From Pseudeuparius sepicola (Eukaryota > Arthropoda > Insecta > Coleoptera > Anthribidae), in assembly GCA_963920635.1 (NCBI GenBank), contig OY987301.1:57790560-57854559 (forward strand): a DNA stretch of 64,000 nt, given 5' to 3'. Below, piece by piece: positions 9,675 through 20,370 of the stretch. The first letter of the stretch is position 1. Each line of letters begins with the position of its first letter. The notes under the pieces were generated by a model. That model was not told the origin of the DNA, ran no database searches, and saw only the letters and a program-made list of their open reading frames with translations. Both the position numbers and the translations under genes were made by a program.

Positions 9675-10096
9675 GCAGCCGCCGCGTTCCTGAGACTCAT
9701 AGCGCGCCCTCGACGGCGGGGCCTTCGAACCACCCAGCGGTATCTTTCGAACCCCCTTGCGCATACCTGTTGCAAGGGTAAAGTATTCGGCGAAATATCG
9801 ATCAATTGGTAGTACTTTTGAAGCACGACTGTAGTTGTTTCCCTACAGAAATAGAGGGCACGACCTGTATTAAAAATCTAATATTTTCATTGTATTGATT
9901 ACACGTCAATTCATAAAAGAAAATCAGTAGTTGCAATCTTTATGAAATTTGGAATAACTCAAATATGCAGATTAGTTGTTCCATTTATTTCAAAATAAAA
10001 AACAGCAAAAAATACAGTTTTCTGAAATGGATGAATTAAAATTTAAAAAAATGTATCACTTTTTATAGCATATATTTAAATAGGACATAAAACACT
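9675..10096 (-). repeat. Polinton right terminal inverted repeat (422 bp)
   Basis: Inverted copy of 655-1076. It ends ...AAACACT, that is AGTGTTT read inward, which preserves the AG terminus typical of the superfamily. The sequence immediately outside (AGGATCCCC) has no match at the left flank. Confidence 0.95.
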
Positions 10097-10139
10097 AGGA
10101 TCCCCTCCTAGACATCTCGTACAGGTTGATGTTTTAGAC

Positions 10140-10175
10140 TATAAAAACTCTGGAGATATCTCAATAGACATCAGT
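10140..10175 (+). promoter_or_regulatory. TATA box and TCAGT initiator of the acidic CxxC gene
   Basis: TATAAAAA begins at 10140 and an arthropod-type initiator TCAGT at 10171, a 33-nt spacing from the first T to the A of the initiator. The start codon of the next gene is at 10212, giving a leader of about 40 nt. The initiator context (ACATCAGTT) resembles that of the minus-strand gene ending this cluster (GCATCAGTT near 12630). Confidence 0.7.
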
Positions 10176-10211
10176 TACAGTTTTTCTCCAAACAAATTAA
10201 ATTTAATAACA

Positions 10212-10712
10212 ATGGCTGCCTCCATAAATAATTCCCTATACCAACTTGCGTTAGAAGAAAAAGAAGAGATTGAGAAAACGGTGCCTGCAGAATTGAGAAG
10301 AGACATCGACGACATTGACGACGATGATGCTAGTGACGAAGATGAAGGGGTAGACGTTGGCCGCGATGACTCCGTCGTGGCGAAAAGTGTACCCATTAAC
10401 CCGAGCGAGGGTTATAATAACTGGACAGTGGGGGGCCTCTGTGTATCTGCCGCATATGTAAAGGTAACAGAAAGGGTGCGTTTGTGCCTAAATTGTTACC
10501 GTGCGTATGTGGTAGATTTTACAGAGGTTTCCCTGAATGGTTTCACCGACAATGCGAAGCATCGGCATGAAACTTTACATTTTTCTTTGACAGAAATGCC
10601 TTTGCAAAGATTCATGCGGTGTAGTGCCTGTAAAGAAAAGCTTTACATAGCTTTTCGGCAAGACACCTGCTTGATGTGTAAAGCAGGTGCAAAAATTATA
10701 CCATTATTGTAA
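10212..10712 (+). CDS. Acidic, cysteine-rich protein of unknown function (166 aa)
   Basis: ATG at 10212 lies just downstream of a good TATA/initiator pair. Residues 1-65 are helical and then highly acidic (RRDIDDIDDDDASDEDEG). The rest holds three paired cysteines: CLNCY at about 93, CSACKEKL at about 136 and CLMCK near 152, suggesting one or two zinc sites. The stop is followed at once by AATAAAATG repeats that supply the polyadenylation signal. The gene begins 116 bp outside the right Polinton TIR, and its last ~20 codons and 3' region are duplicated downstream (10649-11332). No family recognised. The acid stretch plus zinc-ribbon-like pairs would suit a nuclear or transcription-associated protein, but that is inference. 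Confidence 0.7.
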   Translation: MAASINNSLYQLALEEKEEIEKTVPAELRRDIDDIDDDDASDEDEGVDVGRDDSVVAKSVPINPSEGYNNWTVGGLCVSAAYVKVTERVRLCLNCYRAYVVDFTEVSLNGFTDNAKHRHETLHFSLTEMPLQRFMRCSACKEKLYIAFRQDTCLMCKAGAKIIPLL

Positions 10713-11332
10713 ATAAAATGTATTATTGTAAATAAAATGTATTATTGGATAATTCTGTTTTTATTATTATTATTTAAATTAAATTCCTGACTATAAGAAA
10801 ATAAACGTGTAATAAAATATTTAATTAAAAACTACAGTTTGATACCTACAAATGTTCTGGGATTTTAGGTAGTCGCATGCTACTGCTTGTCCGTGCGAGG
10901 ATGATCGCTATGTAAAATCCCCTGGCTGTATTTTTTACCTTTCTTACATCGCTCAGCCGGAAGTGTGCACGTACGGTTATGCTAAAGCATAGCTTTTCGG
11001 CAAGATACATGCTTAATATGTAAAACAGGTGCAAAAACTAGGCCATTGGTATTATTGTAAATGAAATGTATTATTGGATAATTGTTTTATTATTATTATT
11101 TAAATTAAATTCTCGAATATAAGAAAATAAACGTTTAATAAAATATTTACTTAAAAACTACAGTTTGATACTACAAATGTTCTGGGATTTTAGGTATCCG
11201 CTTGCTACCGCTTGTCCGTGCGAGTTCGAGCGAGGACGATCGCTATGTAAAATCCCCTGACTATATTTTTTACCTTTCTTACATCTCCCTCAGCCGGAAG
11301 TGTGCACGTACGCTTATGCTAAAGTATGGTCT
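10649..11332. repeat. 342-bp tandem duplication of the gene's 3' end
   Basis: Sequence starting AGCTTTTCGGCAAGA at about 10649 recurs at 10991 with a constant offset of about 342 bp. It covers the last codons of the acidic gene, its AATAAA signals and a GC-richer segment (CCGGAAGTGTGCACGTACG). The second copy is diverged and no longer encodes the same C-terminus in frame. The result is a gene followed by a decayed copy of its own tail. Confidence 0.85.
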
Positions 11333-11499
11333 GCTTAGGAGAAAAATATTACTTTTGTATTTAGCTACCGAGCGACTCTGTATTGCACGTAATAAAATTT
11401 TATTGCTTGGTGTTTATAATGGTATTGGGTGAGAAATGAATAACAAAGCGTTGGTTTAAAACTATGTGTAATATTATATATATATGATTCAACTTATGC

Positions 11500-12552
11500 T
11501 TACTTATAACTAGTTAATATTTTATTCACACGCGCTTCATCTATTTCTATTATACTAATCCTATTTACTAAAATTTTTCTTAATTTATCTAACCTATCTA
11601 TTTTATTTTTTAAACCAGCCTTGTTTTTGGCCAGCTTATTACTTTGAAGCTGTAAGACGACAACATTATCTTCCAGCACTTTATTAAGTTCCAAATTGTG
11701 ACGTCCTCCAGCTGTTGGATCTTCAAAATCGAAGCTGTCATCCGGAAACCTGTTTGTGCGGCGCCCCCTGTTATAAACCGCTCTCAACGTCTCCATATTT
11801 TTCCCAACAGTCCTCACAGGACTGGAGAAGTTCTGCCGGTGGGTTTGCTCAGACTGAGCAGGCGACGCATGCCCTGCAGGTTGCGCGGGTTGCTCATATT
11901 CAGGTGCGGGTTGTTCAGGCTGTACATATGTCAATTGCGCAGGCTGCACATGTGCCGATTCGGCAGGTTGTGCAGGCTGTACATATGCCGAATATTCAGG
12001 TGCGGGTTGTTCAGGCTGTACATATGTCAATTGCGCAGGCTGCACATGTGCCGATTCGGCAGGTTGTGCAGGCTGTACATATGCCGATTGTTCATGTGCC
12101 AGCTCACGCTCGATCTGCGACACAGCAAACGATGTTGCGCTTCTAATGCTTTCATCGTCCACTTCGGAATACTATAAGTATAAGATAAACATTTATTATT
12201 TGTTAGAATTCATAAACATGTCTACTTACATGATCAACATTGTTTTCTTCAGATGAATTTTCAACTGACCCCTCTGCCGCAAGCGTCTCGATGAGATTAT
12301 AAGCAGATGGTGACTATAATAATTATTGAATGTTAGTATATCGCAAATAAAAAAATATTTTTCGCATAAGAAAATCTCCAACTTGCGGCTAACAAGAAAA
12401 AAGTTGGCTAAAAATTTTCTGATGCGAAAAAGCAAAATAGTTTCTCGAAGCAAATTGAAATAACGTATTTAATAATTATAAAAAAATAAGTTTTGACTTA
12501 CCCTCACAACAGCATTGTAGTGGACAATCGTCTTAGTTTGGAACACACTCAT
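11500..12552 (-). CDS. Three-exon gene with VQP-rich repeats and C-terminal coiled coil (about 268 aa)
   Basis: Exon 1 12552-12502 (17 codons from ATG, MSVFQTKTIV...), donor GGTAAGT. Exon 2 12313-12230 (28 codons, acceptor TTATTATAG, donor CATGTAAGT). Exon 3 12171-11500 (acceptor ACTTATAG). Both introns are phase 0, and the open frame joins without stops, which is strong evidence of a spliced gene. Exon 3 encodes a 32-residue unit rich in VQPAQPAE and VQPEQPAPEY repeated twice, a basic linker (RGRRTNRFPDD), and a leucine/lysine coiled coil (VVLQLQSNKLAKNKAGLKNKI). No catalytic motif seen. A possible TACAAAA box and GCATCAGTT initiator lie near 12630-12670. It converges on the acidic gene. Function unknown; the layout suggests a disordered spacer plus oligomerisation domain. 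Confidence 0.75.
11895..12087. repeat. Two 96-bp near-identical tandem repeats in exon 3
   Basis: The segment from CATATTCAGGTGCGGG repeats with a 96-bp period and is almost identical in the two copies, giving two identical 32-residue protein units. Each unit itself contains shorter VQP-type subrepeats. The near identity implies recent duplication, and the copy number may vary between individuals. Confidence 0.9.
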
Positions 12553-13641
12553 AATTATAAGCAAAGTAATAAATTTAAAAATAACACACGACAAAACTCG
12601 AACACAATTCAACAAAATTTAGAAAACTGATGCTTTTGCTGAATTTCTACACCCTTTTGTAGATTTTAAAATGAATGCGTTGGTGGGGATGGCTCTCAAC
12701 GTTGCTACTTTTTAATTTAGGCGTTAACTTTGCTCTGGTGGGAGTGGGGGTAACTCCACCCCTTCGGCGTTGCCAAAAAATTTTCTACTTCAAATTGCTC
12801 TATTTTCTAATTAGACGGAAACGCTGTTGAGTGGGGATAGGCAATGCTTACGTTAAATATAAAAGGCAGCCACATCCTTAACAAAATTCACTAAATTCAA
12901 TTCAATACAAAGAATTAAATATTGCTTCAGCTAGATAATGGACTAATACACCACTTTTTTTTTATTTGCTCATCGGATAGTATTGGGTGAGATATACTTG
13001 CTGTATTTTTTTAAAATTTTTTTTCGCCCCCGTTTTGCCGCAATTAATTTTTAAAGTTCAATATACGTAACTACCTGTTGGATTTTATTTTTCCCTAAAT
13101 TTACCGCCGTGGCACCAGGTTTGGCAACGCCGCACCTTAATGCCAAGCTGTCAGCCTGCGAGAACATAAACATAACCTATTTTGTGGCGTCACAAATCGG
13201 AACATCGGATCCCGCGGCCCGCGTGTTTTACAAGCTTTTATTTTTTATGATTTGAACTATTTTCACCATTCATTCTAATAATCCATGACGGAAATGAACT
13301 ATTCTATTTTGCTGAGGAAAATGCTGGGAGCACTAGGTATTGGTATTGATGATTCGGACGTTATGCTGGTTGGTTTACAAAACTTTTTTTTTATTGGAAA
13401 CAAGTCGATTTTATCTATAAAACGACACAATTCGTAAGTACCTAACTGAACTTGCACAAATTAGATATCTAGACTTGCTGATATATTAAAGACAATAAAG
13501 AACCAACCAGGGGTAACATTTTAGCTGACGATTTTAGATTAGTGGCTCTGCCAAACGATTTTTTACTTGTTATCAAGTATATTCCACCGACTGCTAGTTG
13601 TTTGAAGAAACTGATGATATTTTAGCCTCAATACCTAGTGT
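12553..13641. other. Intergenic region with an isolated TATA box
   Basis: This holds the promoter side of the spliced gene, and on the plus strand a TATAAAAGG at 12858 followed by no open frame of note. GC-richer patches (ggcgttgcc, ggcaacgccgc) recur here and near 15960. A 13-bp GTATTGGGTGAGA occurs at about 11423 and about 12979, on either side of the spliced gene. No gene could be supported. Confidence 0.5.
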
Positions 13642-13901
13642 CACAGAATAAATAGCTTCACAACAGAAGCGTCCATAAGGACATGTGTCAAAAGGATGCT
13701 CGCTTTGACGCGAAATATATTCTAAAGTGATAAACATTGTGCATTTTGTTTGATTTTACATTAATCCACATTGCAAAGAGATTGTATTAGGACCAAATTT
13801 ATGTACAAGTTATTGGTTATTTTCCTGTAAATTGAAATGGAGCTCGCTTATTTTTGACACGTCTTTATGGACGCTTCTGTTGTGAAGCTATTTATTCTGT
13901 G
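13642..13901. mobile_element. 260-bp inverted-repeat element with 7-bp TSD
   Basis: Ends are inverted copies of about 50 bp beginning CACAGAATAAATAGCTTC, and the flanks carry CTAGTGT on both sides (13635-13641 and 13902-13908). Non-coding. The 7-bp duplication and the CA...TG termini match the P-like group discussed at 29388 and the small palindromes; its first bases resemble the 34-bp palindrome at 52419 (CACAGA..TA.ATAG). Confidence 0.85.
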
Positions 13902-13908
13902 CTAGTGT

Positions 13909-16150
13909 TAATCAACAGCATTGATTGGTTATAAACTAAACTGAGAAAAGTCAATCCTCTAGACGTCAAGCACGTACCTGGTCCGAATATAAAAAATTTA
14001 TTACTTTAATTTCATGAGCCCTTACTTACAGAATTAAGTTAGTAGTTAGACCTGCATCGGTTCAAAAATGTAACGCTAGAATATTGGAGAAGGTGCCAGT
14101 TCTTGGTGATGTTAGAAACATAACATGTAAAACGCAATAAAGCCAAGTTTTCAGTCGAAAAACTTTATTGTCATAGCTTGAACTATTTTAGACCCATTTA
14201 GGTAAATTATATTGTGATTGCCGAAGCATCCTCAAAAAATGACATAATTCTTTAGGATTTTTTCACTATACATATTATATACCTATTTTTTCTGGAAAAT
14301 AAATTTTCATAAGCATATTTTGTGATTGTGGTTAATGGAAGTTAAAAATAAAAAAATATAATGCAGCAGCCGGCCAAAAATTAAGATTTCTTTAATTTGC
14401 AAAAAAAAAAACATTATTTTGCATTCTATGGCAAAACCCCAAATAAGTTATCTATTAAATTTAGTGAAAATATTCCAAAATCAAATAATAGTTTTCATGT
14501 CGCATGCACAGAGTGCAACAAACTGGATGTTTTTTTGGGGGGGTTTCTTCTATTCTGCGAAGAGATAGACAAAGAGTAGGTAGGTGTACTGTGCTCGCAG
14601 TAGCAGTGGAAAGCAGTTGAATCTCAAAATCTTGATTCGTTTTGGAGATACAGGGCATTTTTTGTTTTTTAACATGTCAGACAGTCCCTCCTTGTAATAT
14701 GTTTTGATTTTTGCCAAAAATCTTCTGTCATACTACTCCAATGTATAATAATTATTGAGGTATGTCGGTATGTCTTTGTCAACTAAATCCTGTAAGGTAG
14801 ACCTTCATATTTTTTTATTGCACTTGTGTTGACTTTTTCCAAAATAACAATCTACTGATGTTGTCCATGATTCTTCGCTATTTCCAGGAAGTCAGCTTAC
14901 ATTCATCTAAAATAAGTTTCCCATTAATATGTGCAAAAATTTTACAAGCGTGCTTAGTTCTATTAGTTGACAAAGTTAATGTCACTAGTGCAGAAAAGTA
15001 CAACTTTCCGCATCAAAATGGATGCGACAAAGTGTACTACTACGGACTTAATTAATTAAATACTTCATTAGATCACACAAGAAAAAAATACCCGCAAAAA
15101 GTCATTGACGGTCAAGCACTTGATATCGAATGAAACTCTGCTGTCGAACTTGCATTGACTTTAGATTATTTAAATTAGTTCTGAATCATGGTTTTCACAT
15201 GTAGATATCAACGATCGTTTTCACAAACGCATGATTTCTTGTTTTGATAATCGATTTCAACATTGGGCTGTGCGACACCCCCACGCCCCCTCCCCCATAT
15301 CTTAACTATAGGTATATACACAATAAGTATTTATTTACTGTACTAGGAACTAAACTAGAAGCACAAAAAGCTGTATCTACGTATGTGCCACGATGTATGA
15401 TCCTCGTACATCGTGGTATGTGCATAATTTGTTGGGTAATTACAACATAATATACCTACTTCCACAACTATTCAGTTGAATTTCTTCATTTTTAACCACA
15501 GTATCATTAACATTTTTCTTATTAATTTTGTGCTCGGGGGTCATTTTTGCCTTAACCGGGCATTATGCATTCAATGCTAGGTTCTTTCCTCTGCGTGTCT
15601 CCAATAACATTTTTACCATAATATTTATTCTCTAGTCTACCTAAAACCAGAATTTAAGCTATATCATCATCATTAAGCAATATTAAAACAATATACAAAT
15701 CAAATAACAAACATACCTCTTCATTTCTCCATGTTTTGCTCCCCGTTTTTATTGATAAAATTGACACACCATATCAAAATCTATGCAAGGCAAGTTATCA
15801 GGACAAGCTTTAACAAATCTTGTCTTCATTATAAACCGAAAAAATAAAGTATTCACAGCAAGATTCTTTTAAAACTGAGAATAGAATTTATTTAGTTTTC
15901 ACTAAGGTTATTAACCTTGGCTTCGGCGTTCCGCGGGCGAAAGTGAGGTTATATGCAAAGTGCGGCGTTGCCGACGATTTTCTTTAAAGCATTGAGTAAT
16001 ATGTCATCTGTCATATTTTATAGGGGGCATCTAATAAGTTCAGAATGGGATCAGTAAAATCCAAATATTTCATTGAAATGCTACGAAATTTGATTATTTC
16101 TCATCAGGCGCATACAAACTGAATCTAATAATTTGCCTGGGAATGCTTGG
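13909..16150. other. Non-coding stretch without a recognised gene
   Basis: AT-rich sequence with homopolymer runs. No conserved open frame or repeat family was recognised except the small palindrome at 15389. Confidence 0.5.
15389..15415. mobile_element. 27-bp palindrome with 8-bp TSD (possible excision footprint)
   Basis: CACGATGTA and its inverse TACATCGTG enclose a short spacer. Both sides carry the perfect 8-bp direct repeat GTATGTGC (15381-15388 and 15416-15423). It is the only member of the set with 8 rather than 7 bp. It begins CA and ends TG like most of the others. Confidence 0.75.
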
Positions 16151-16151
16151 T

Positions 16152-16223
16152 TATATAAAAAAAGACGAAAGAAGTACTAAGAAAATAGCAGGTTCTTATT
16201 GAAATTAGGGATCGTGACGTCAC
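16152..16223 (+). promoter_or_regulatory. Possible TATA box and CRE-like palindrome upstream of the Y..GW repeat gene
   Basis: TATATAAAA at 16152-16160 and the palindrome GTGACGTCAC at 16214-16223 (a cAMP-response-element core TGACGTCA) lie 90-160 bp before the first ATG of the next gene. No clear initiator was identified, so the role is tentative. Confidence 0.4.
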
Positions 16224-16311
16224 ATTCCCTACTTTTGCGACCGTTTTTTTCAATTTTTGAGCAAACTAATGGGAAAAAAATCTGTTGGTTGGGTTTCGTG
16301 ATTATCTAGAC

Positions 16312-16896
16312 ATGTTTTACAAATTCCAAGGCAAAAAATTATTTTTCATTCCTAAGTATACTTGTCCATTGTGGCAAAAGTTTATAACACTCGTTGAGAT
16401 GTATTCTCAGAATAAAAGAAAAGTGACAGATGATGGATACAGTGCAGGATGGAGTTCGTATGGTCAGTGGAAAACGGAAGAAAACGCAAATCCAATTAGG
16501 CGATTAAGGGACATTCATGTGAGGCACTATAATGAAGGTTTATACGCGGGATGGTTTGATCATCAGGCTGGTAAGAATAGGCGTTTTCTGGAGGGTGACG
16601 TGAAAATGGATAAAGTTCAATATGGTGCAGGATATCAAGATGGATGGATCAGATACGGTCAGTGTTTTGCGAACGCTAATGACATTTACATGGCTAAATC
16701 TGATATCATTGCATATAATAAGGCGTACTACGCAGGGTGGTTTAATCATCAGCGTCAAATCGAATACGAATCTGGGTATGTGGCAGGGTATTTTCGATTT
16801 GCGAATAATGAGGACATAATACGAAATCGAACGACTTATAATTATGCATATTATGAAGGCTGGTTCGACCGTCTACGCAGACAACGACAGTGCTAA
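16312..16896 (+). CDS. Orphan protein of three Y..GW aromatic-glycine repeats (about 194 aa)
   Basis: Open from 16285 by a non-ATG codon; ATGs at 16312 and 16399 (MYSQNKRK) are the plausible starts, the latter beginning just before the repeats. The repeat body contains GYSAGWSSYGQW...HYNEGLYAGWFDHQ, then YGAGYQDGWIRYGQC...YNKAYYAGWFNHQ, then ESGYVAGYFRF...YNYAYYEGWFDR: three units of about 35-45 residues. Each unit pairs a Y.AGW..YG motif with a YN..YYAGWF.HQ motif. The tail is RRQRQC. An AATAAAA signal follows at about 16940. No signal peptide or metal site is obvious, and I recognise no family. The regular spacing and lack of stops argue for a real, selected protein, perhaps a carbohydrate- or structure-binding repeat; that is speculative. 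Confidence 0.65.
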   Translation: MFYKFQGKKLFFIPKYTCPLWQKFITLVEMYSQNKRKVTDDGYSAGWSSYGQWKTEENANPIRRLRDIHVRHYNEGLYAGWFDHQAGKNRRFLEGDVKMDKVQYGAGYQDGWIRYGQCFANANDIYMAKSDIIAYNKAYYAGWFNHQRQIEYESGYVAGYFRFANNEDIIRNRTTYNYAYYEGWFDRLRRQRQC

Positions 16897-17166
16897 TATT
16901 TGTATATAAGTTTATTGTAACAAAATATATGAATTATTTTAATAAAACAAAACATTAATTAATTTTAGTTTGTTTTATTTATATACTGGTTTCTTGTTTA
17001 GTTTTGTTTACCTATTCCTTACTAACCCACTTTAAAGCAATATTTTTATCGAGGAATTTTAAGTGGAATATTAATAATGTACACAGTTTTTTTTATCAAA
17101 ATAACAATAACAGCAAAATATTCTCATTTAAGTTTTAACATTGAAAGCCTTTTTTTATTAAAATCT

Positions 17167-17530
17167 CAGGTAGGGTCGCACGAGAAGATTTACAAGCAGG
17201 TGAAAATCTAAATAATTTGAACAGTCTGCTATAAAACTACCAGGCAGTAAATTTTTATAACATGCCATTTACAGGACTATAAAAAAAAAGGTCTGACAAA
17301 AAACATTTAAAAGTGGATCATTGTTATGTAAGATCACCCCTTGAAGGAAGGGTCGCGCAAGAAGATTTAGAAACAGGTGAAAGTCTAAAGAATGTGAACA
17401 GCCTGCTATAAAAGTAAAAGGGGGCAAACTTGTCTGCATTTTTGTTGACTCGGCACAAAAAGATTCAAGGTACTAAAACCAGGTGAAGGTGTAACTAATT
17501 TGAACAGTCAGGTGTAAAACTCTGAAAGGG
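17167..17530 (+). repeat. Three diverged direct repeats
   Basis: The block AGGTGAAAATCTAA.AAT.TGAACAG followed by TCTGCTATAAAA recurs near 17200, 17376 and 17483, with matching upstream sequence GGGTCGC.C.AGAAGATTTA in the first two. Spacing is irregular (about 176 and 107 bp). Probably an old tandem array. Confidence 0.7.
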
Positions 17531-18037
17531 TTAACTTTCTCTGGAATTATGCCAAAAATGTTGCCAATTTTACCGAGTCTTAAACGATTGGTCAACCTTC
17601 CGTTACGTGAAATATCTTCCGGTCGCCGTAACGAGTTATAGTTATATTATTATATATTTATTATTGTTAACCAAAATAGTGTTCCTTCTTTTCATTTTGA
17701 AGCCCTGCCACCACCACGAACCTACTCTCCCCGCCGACTGGAGCTACCCGTGAGCTAGCGTATGATTTTACTGCAATAGTTTTCTTAAAATCTGTCTTTA
17801 CAACAAACATAAGTTATAACTAGTCATACCTTCAGTGGTGCACGTAAAAACAAATTCTTGCGTTAGGGTTTTTTTTGTTTGTCAATGTAATTAAGCTCTT
17901 CAAGCACCGAACCCCGTTATTACTATTTTTTTTTGTGGAAATTAATCAAAGTTAATTAAAAATTAAAAGTCTGTTCTTCCCCCCCTTTTACACCCTAACA
18001 CCGCACTCTAACGATGATCCTTTGTTTTCGTTCTACT

Positions 18038-18202
18038 CAGGGACCTACATTGACAGCTATCGGTCGGATGACAGAGTCGTATTTAATAAACCGATGCCTC
18101 CAAAAAAATTTAAAAGCTATGTGCTCTGTTGTTAGTGAAATTGTTTGGCCGCAGTGCACGATACGTCCTGGAGCAAAAAAATGGTGACAACCGAGGTCCC
18201 TG
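18038..18202. mobile_element. Possible 165-bp hAT-like inverted-repeat remnant
   Basis: Ends read CAGGGACCT and AGGTCCCTG, inverted, with weaker symmetry for another 10 bp. CAGGG termini suit hAT elements, but no 8-bp duplication is visible, so this is tentative. Confidence 0.4.
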
Positions 18203-19251
18203 TATAAGCTGAGACTATGTTATTATTATGCATTATGCTTTTATTTTATTTTTTAACGTTAATTAGAGAATCCTGCTTGCACCTATAGCACTCGTGTAGT
18301 TCATTCAATTCATATAGCAATTGAACTTTTGACCAATAACAAATCTCTATTGGTTTTTCTCAACCCATTAGCACTTATAATACTATTACTTTATTACTTT
18401 TGGTTTAAAGCATCAAAGTGAACATAATATAGCAAATGTATAGTTACGATACGACGAACTGCAACTGCATTAACACACCTTTTAACACCCAATTTAGCTA
18501 CTAATTTACCTTCAAAGACAAGATTTTAACATTTAACGTCCTACTGTCAATAATTCAAGCCTCTTCACTGCGAATTTTTGTTTGCACGAGTTAAAACTTA
18601 CTTGCCCAGGCGGACAGACAGTTTACATGACTGCTGCTACAGAATAACCAAATTCTATGCTGCTGAACAAACTGGCGTAAAAATGAAGGTTAGCCAATGT
18701 TTGTATACGCCTGTATTTGTTGGGTTCATTAATCTAAAATGGGCCTACTTACGCAAATAATTATTATTTACTGTTGTCGGGTATTATAAGTGCTTTTATT
18801 ATTACCTAACAATGTATACTTATAAATTTATGTTAAAAATGTATGCCCGAAAATAATTCTGTAATAATTATTATATTATTAAATCCCAATATACCTACCT
18901 AACATTATAATAATATTTAAAGTAGATAGCTACTACATTTATATTATATTGAATTCCTATATATTTTGCTGAACCTTTTTGTTGTATTTGGAGCGATGGG
19001 TTGCGGCAGTTAAATTTAAATTTTCACTTGAAAAGGGATTATCCTCCAAAGCTTATAAAATATTCAATTTTGATGCATATACGATGCCTCGCATGATACC
19101 GATTAAAAATATTTATTCGTTCTTTTATTGACGTCAATCACAACAATAACGCGATGAAATGAAAATAGGTATCTCATGGTGATGCATTCAACATATATTA
19201 TGTAGTGTGTTCGCGTTGGGTAGGTAAAGATTTTATGTTTGGAATGTTGAA

Positions 19252-19420
19252 GTTAACAGGTGTTTTAGGGCACGTTTCGCCAATTTAAACGCAAACGGTT
19301 AATTTCATCGTTATAAAAAAAGAGTACCTCTTGTTGCAGAATGTTAAGATGTACTAAAATGACGGACCTGCAAGACCAAAAAGATAACCTCAAAAAAGTT
19401 ACGAGCTATAACACGATCCA
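19252..19420 (+). repeat. Interspersed repeat, inverted relative to 23565-23727
   Basis: Starts GTTAACAGGTGTTTTAGGGCA and ends near AAAGATAACCTCAAAAAAG. The reverse complement of 23565-23727 matches it at roughly 80% by eye. Non-coding family member. Confidence 0.75.
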
Positions 19421-19634
19421 AAAATAGTGCAAGTGGCGCCCTCTGTGAGATACGTAAAAATTGATGCCTTCAGCTTATTCTTCATCGTGTAAAACACAGC
19501 AGTGCCAAATTTCAGTTCAGCAGCTTGATTATTTTGGGAGATATCGCCATAATTTCAAAAAAAGAACTTCAACACCCTGTATGTCCATAGGGGGGCCCTC
19601 TGGGAATTTTTTTTATAGGAACTTGTCATGTTCA

Positions 19635-20370
19635 TGACGCCTTAGGGTAGATTATTCATTTACACACTGCCCTAAAAAAAGGGAAAAAGTAACAACCCTT
19701 ACTAATTTTTTTGCTCGAACTTTTTTGTGGGTCATTTTTACGTATAACAAGAATATGATATGTGTAGCACTTTTATTTGATAAACTATTTTCTCTACATT
19801 TTTTCTCGAAAACGCAATACTTATTTTTTCTACAAAAAAAATTATTTCATGCCAAATTCCATTCCCTTGACTGTTCCAGAAAATCAAGTACACGATAGAC
19901 GAATTACGTAATAAAAAAAAAATCAGTGCAAACATTGCAAGGAGTTAATTTTATTTATCAAAAGGGTTACAGACTTGTGAAAGATGTCATGGACAGCATT
20001 TTGAGCATCTACTGTAACATCTTTTTTATCCTGAAGCTGAATTGTTGTTACCCGATATTTTTGTTGTTTTAATGTTCAATAAAAAAAATTAAATTGTTTT
20101 ACGCCCGCCTATTTATGAAGTTTTACTTGATTTTCTGGAACAGTCAGGTGAATGGTATTTTGCATGAAATTATTTTTTTGTAGGAAAAATATTGTGTTTT
20201 CGTGAAAAAATTTAGAGGGAAGTTTCTTAAGTAAAAGCGCTACACAAATAATATTTTTGTTATAGGTAAAAATGACCTACAAAAAAGTTCGAGCAAAAAA
20301 ATTAATCGGGGTTGTTAGTTTTTGCCCTTTTTAGGGCAGTGTGTAAATGAATAAACTACCCTAAGGCGTC
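19635..20370. mobile_element. Fold-back element, arms about 250 bp
   Basis: GACGCCTTAGGGTAG...ACACTGCCCTAAAAA on the left is inverted at the right end (TAGGGCAGTGTGTAAATGAA...CCCTAAGGCGTC). The symmetry continues inward to CCAGAAAATCAAGTA, giving a stem-loop of about 736 bp. CACCCTGTATG lies outside at 19571. Non-coding. Confidence 0.8.

Larger units (their letters stand above)
655..10096. mobile_element. Compact Polinton/Maverick DNA transposon with 422-bp TIRs
   Basis: Two inverted repeats of equal length (422 bp, about 99% alike) enclose a protein-primed family B DNA polymerase, an rve/chromodomain integrase and a packaging-type ATPase fragment, the diagnostic Polinton set. The right end reads AGTGTTTTATG outward-in, with the AG terminus usual for Polintons; the left end has T in place of A. 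At 9.4 kb it is well below the common 15-20 kb, and no major or minor capsid or adenain-like protease gene was found. No 6-bp target duplication is visible (flanks atcttt and aggatc), so a flank has changed or the element has recombined. Layout: two small minus-strand genes, polymerase on plus, then a convergent minus-strand block of six genes. Polymerase and integrase are both frameshifted, so this copy is probably not autonomous. Confidence 0.95.
16897..19250. other. Non-coding stretch with degenerate repeats
   Basis: Contains the direct repeats at 17167-17530 and a possible hAT-like palindrome at 18038; otherwise no gene or element was recognised. Confidence 0.5.

Noticed and set aside
9449..9826. 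Lysine/asparagine/aspartate repeat protein on the minus strand
   Set aside because: Arises from a minisatellite with unit lengths divisible by three running into the TIR.
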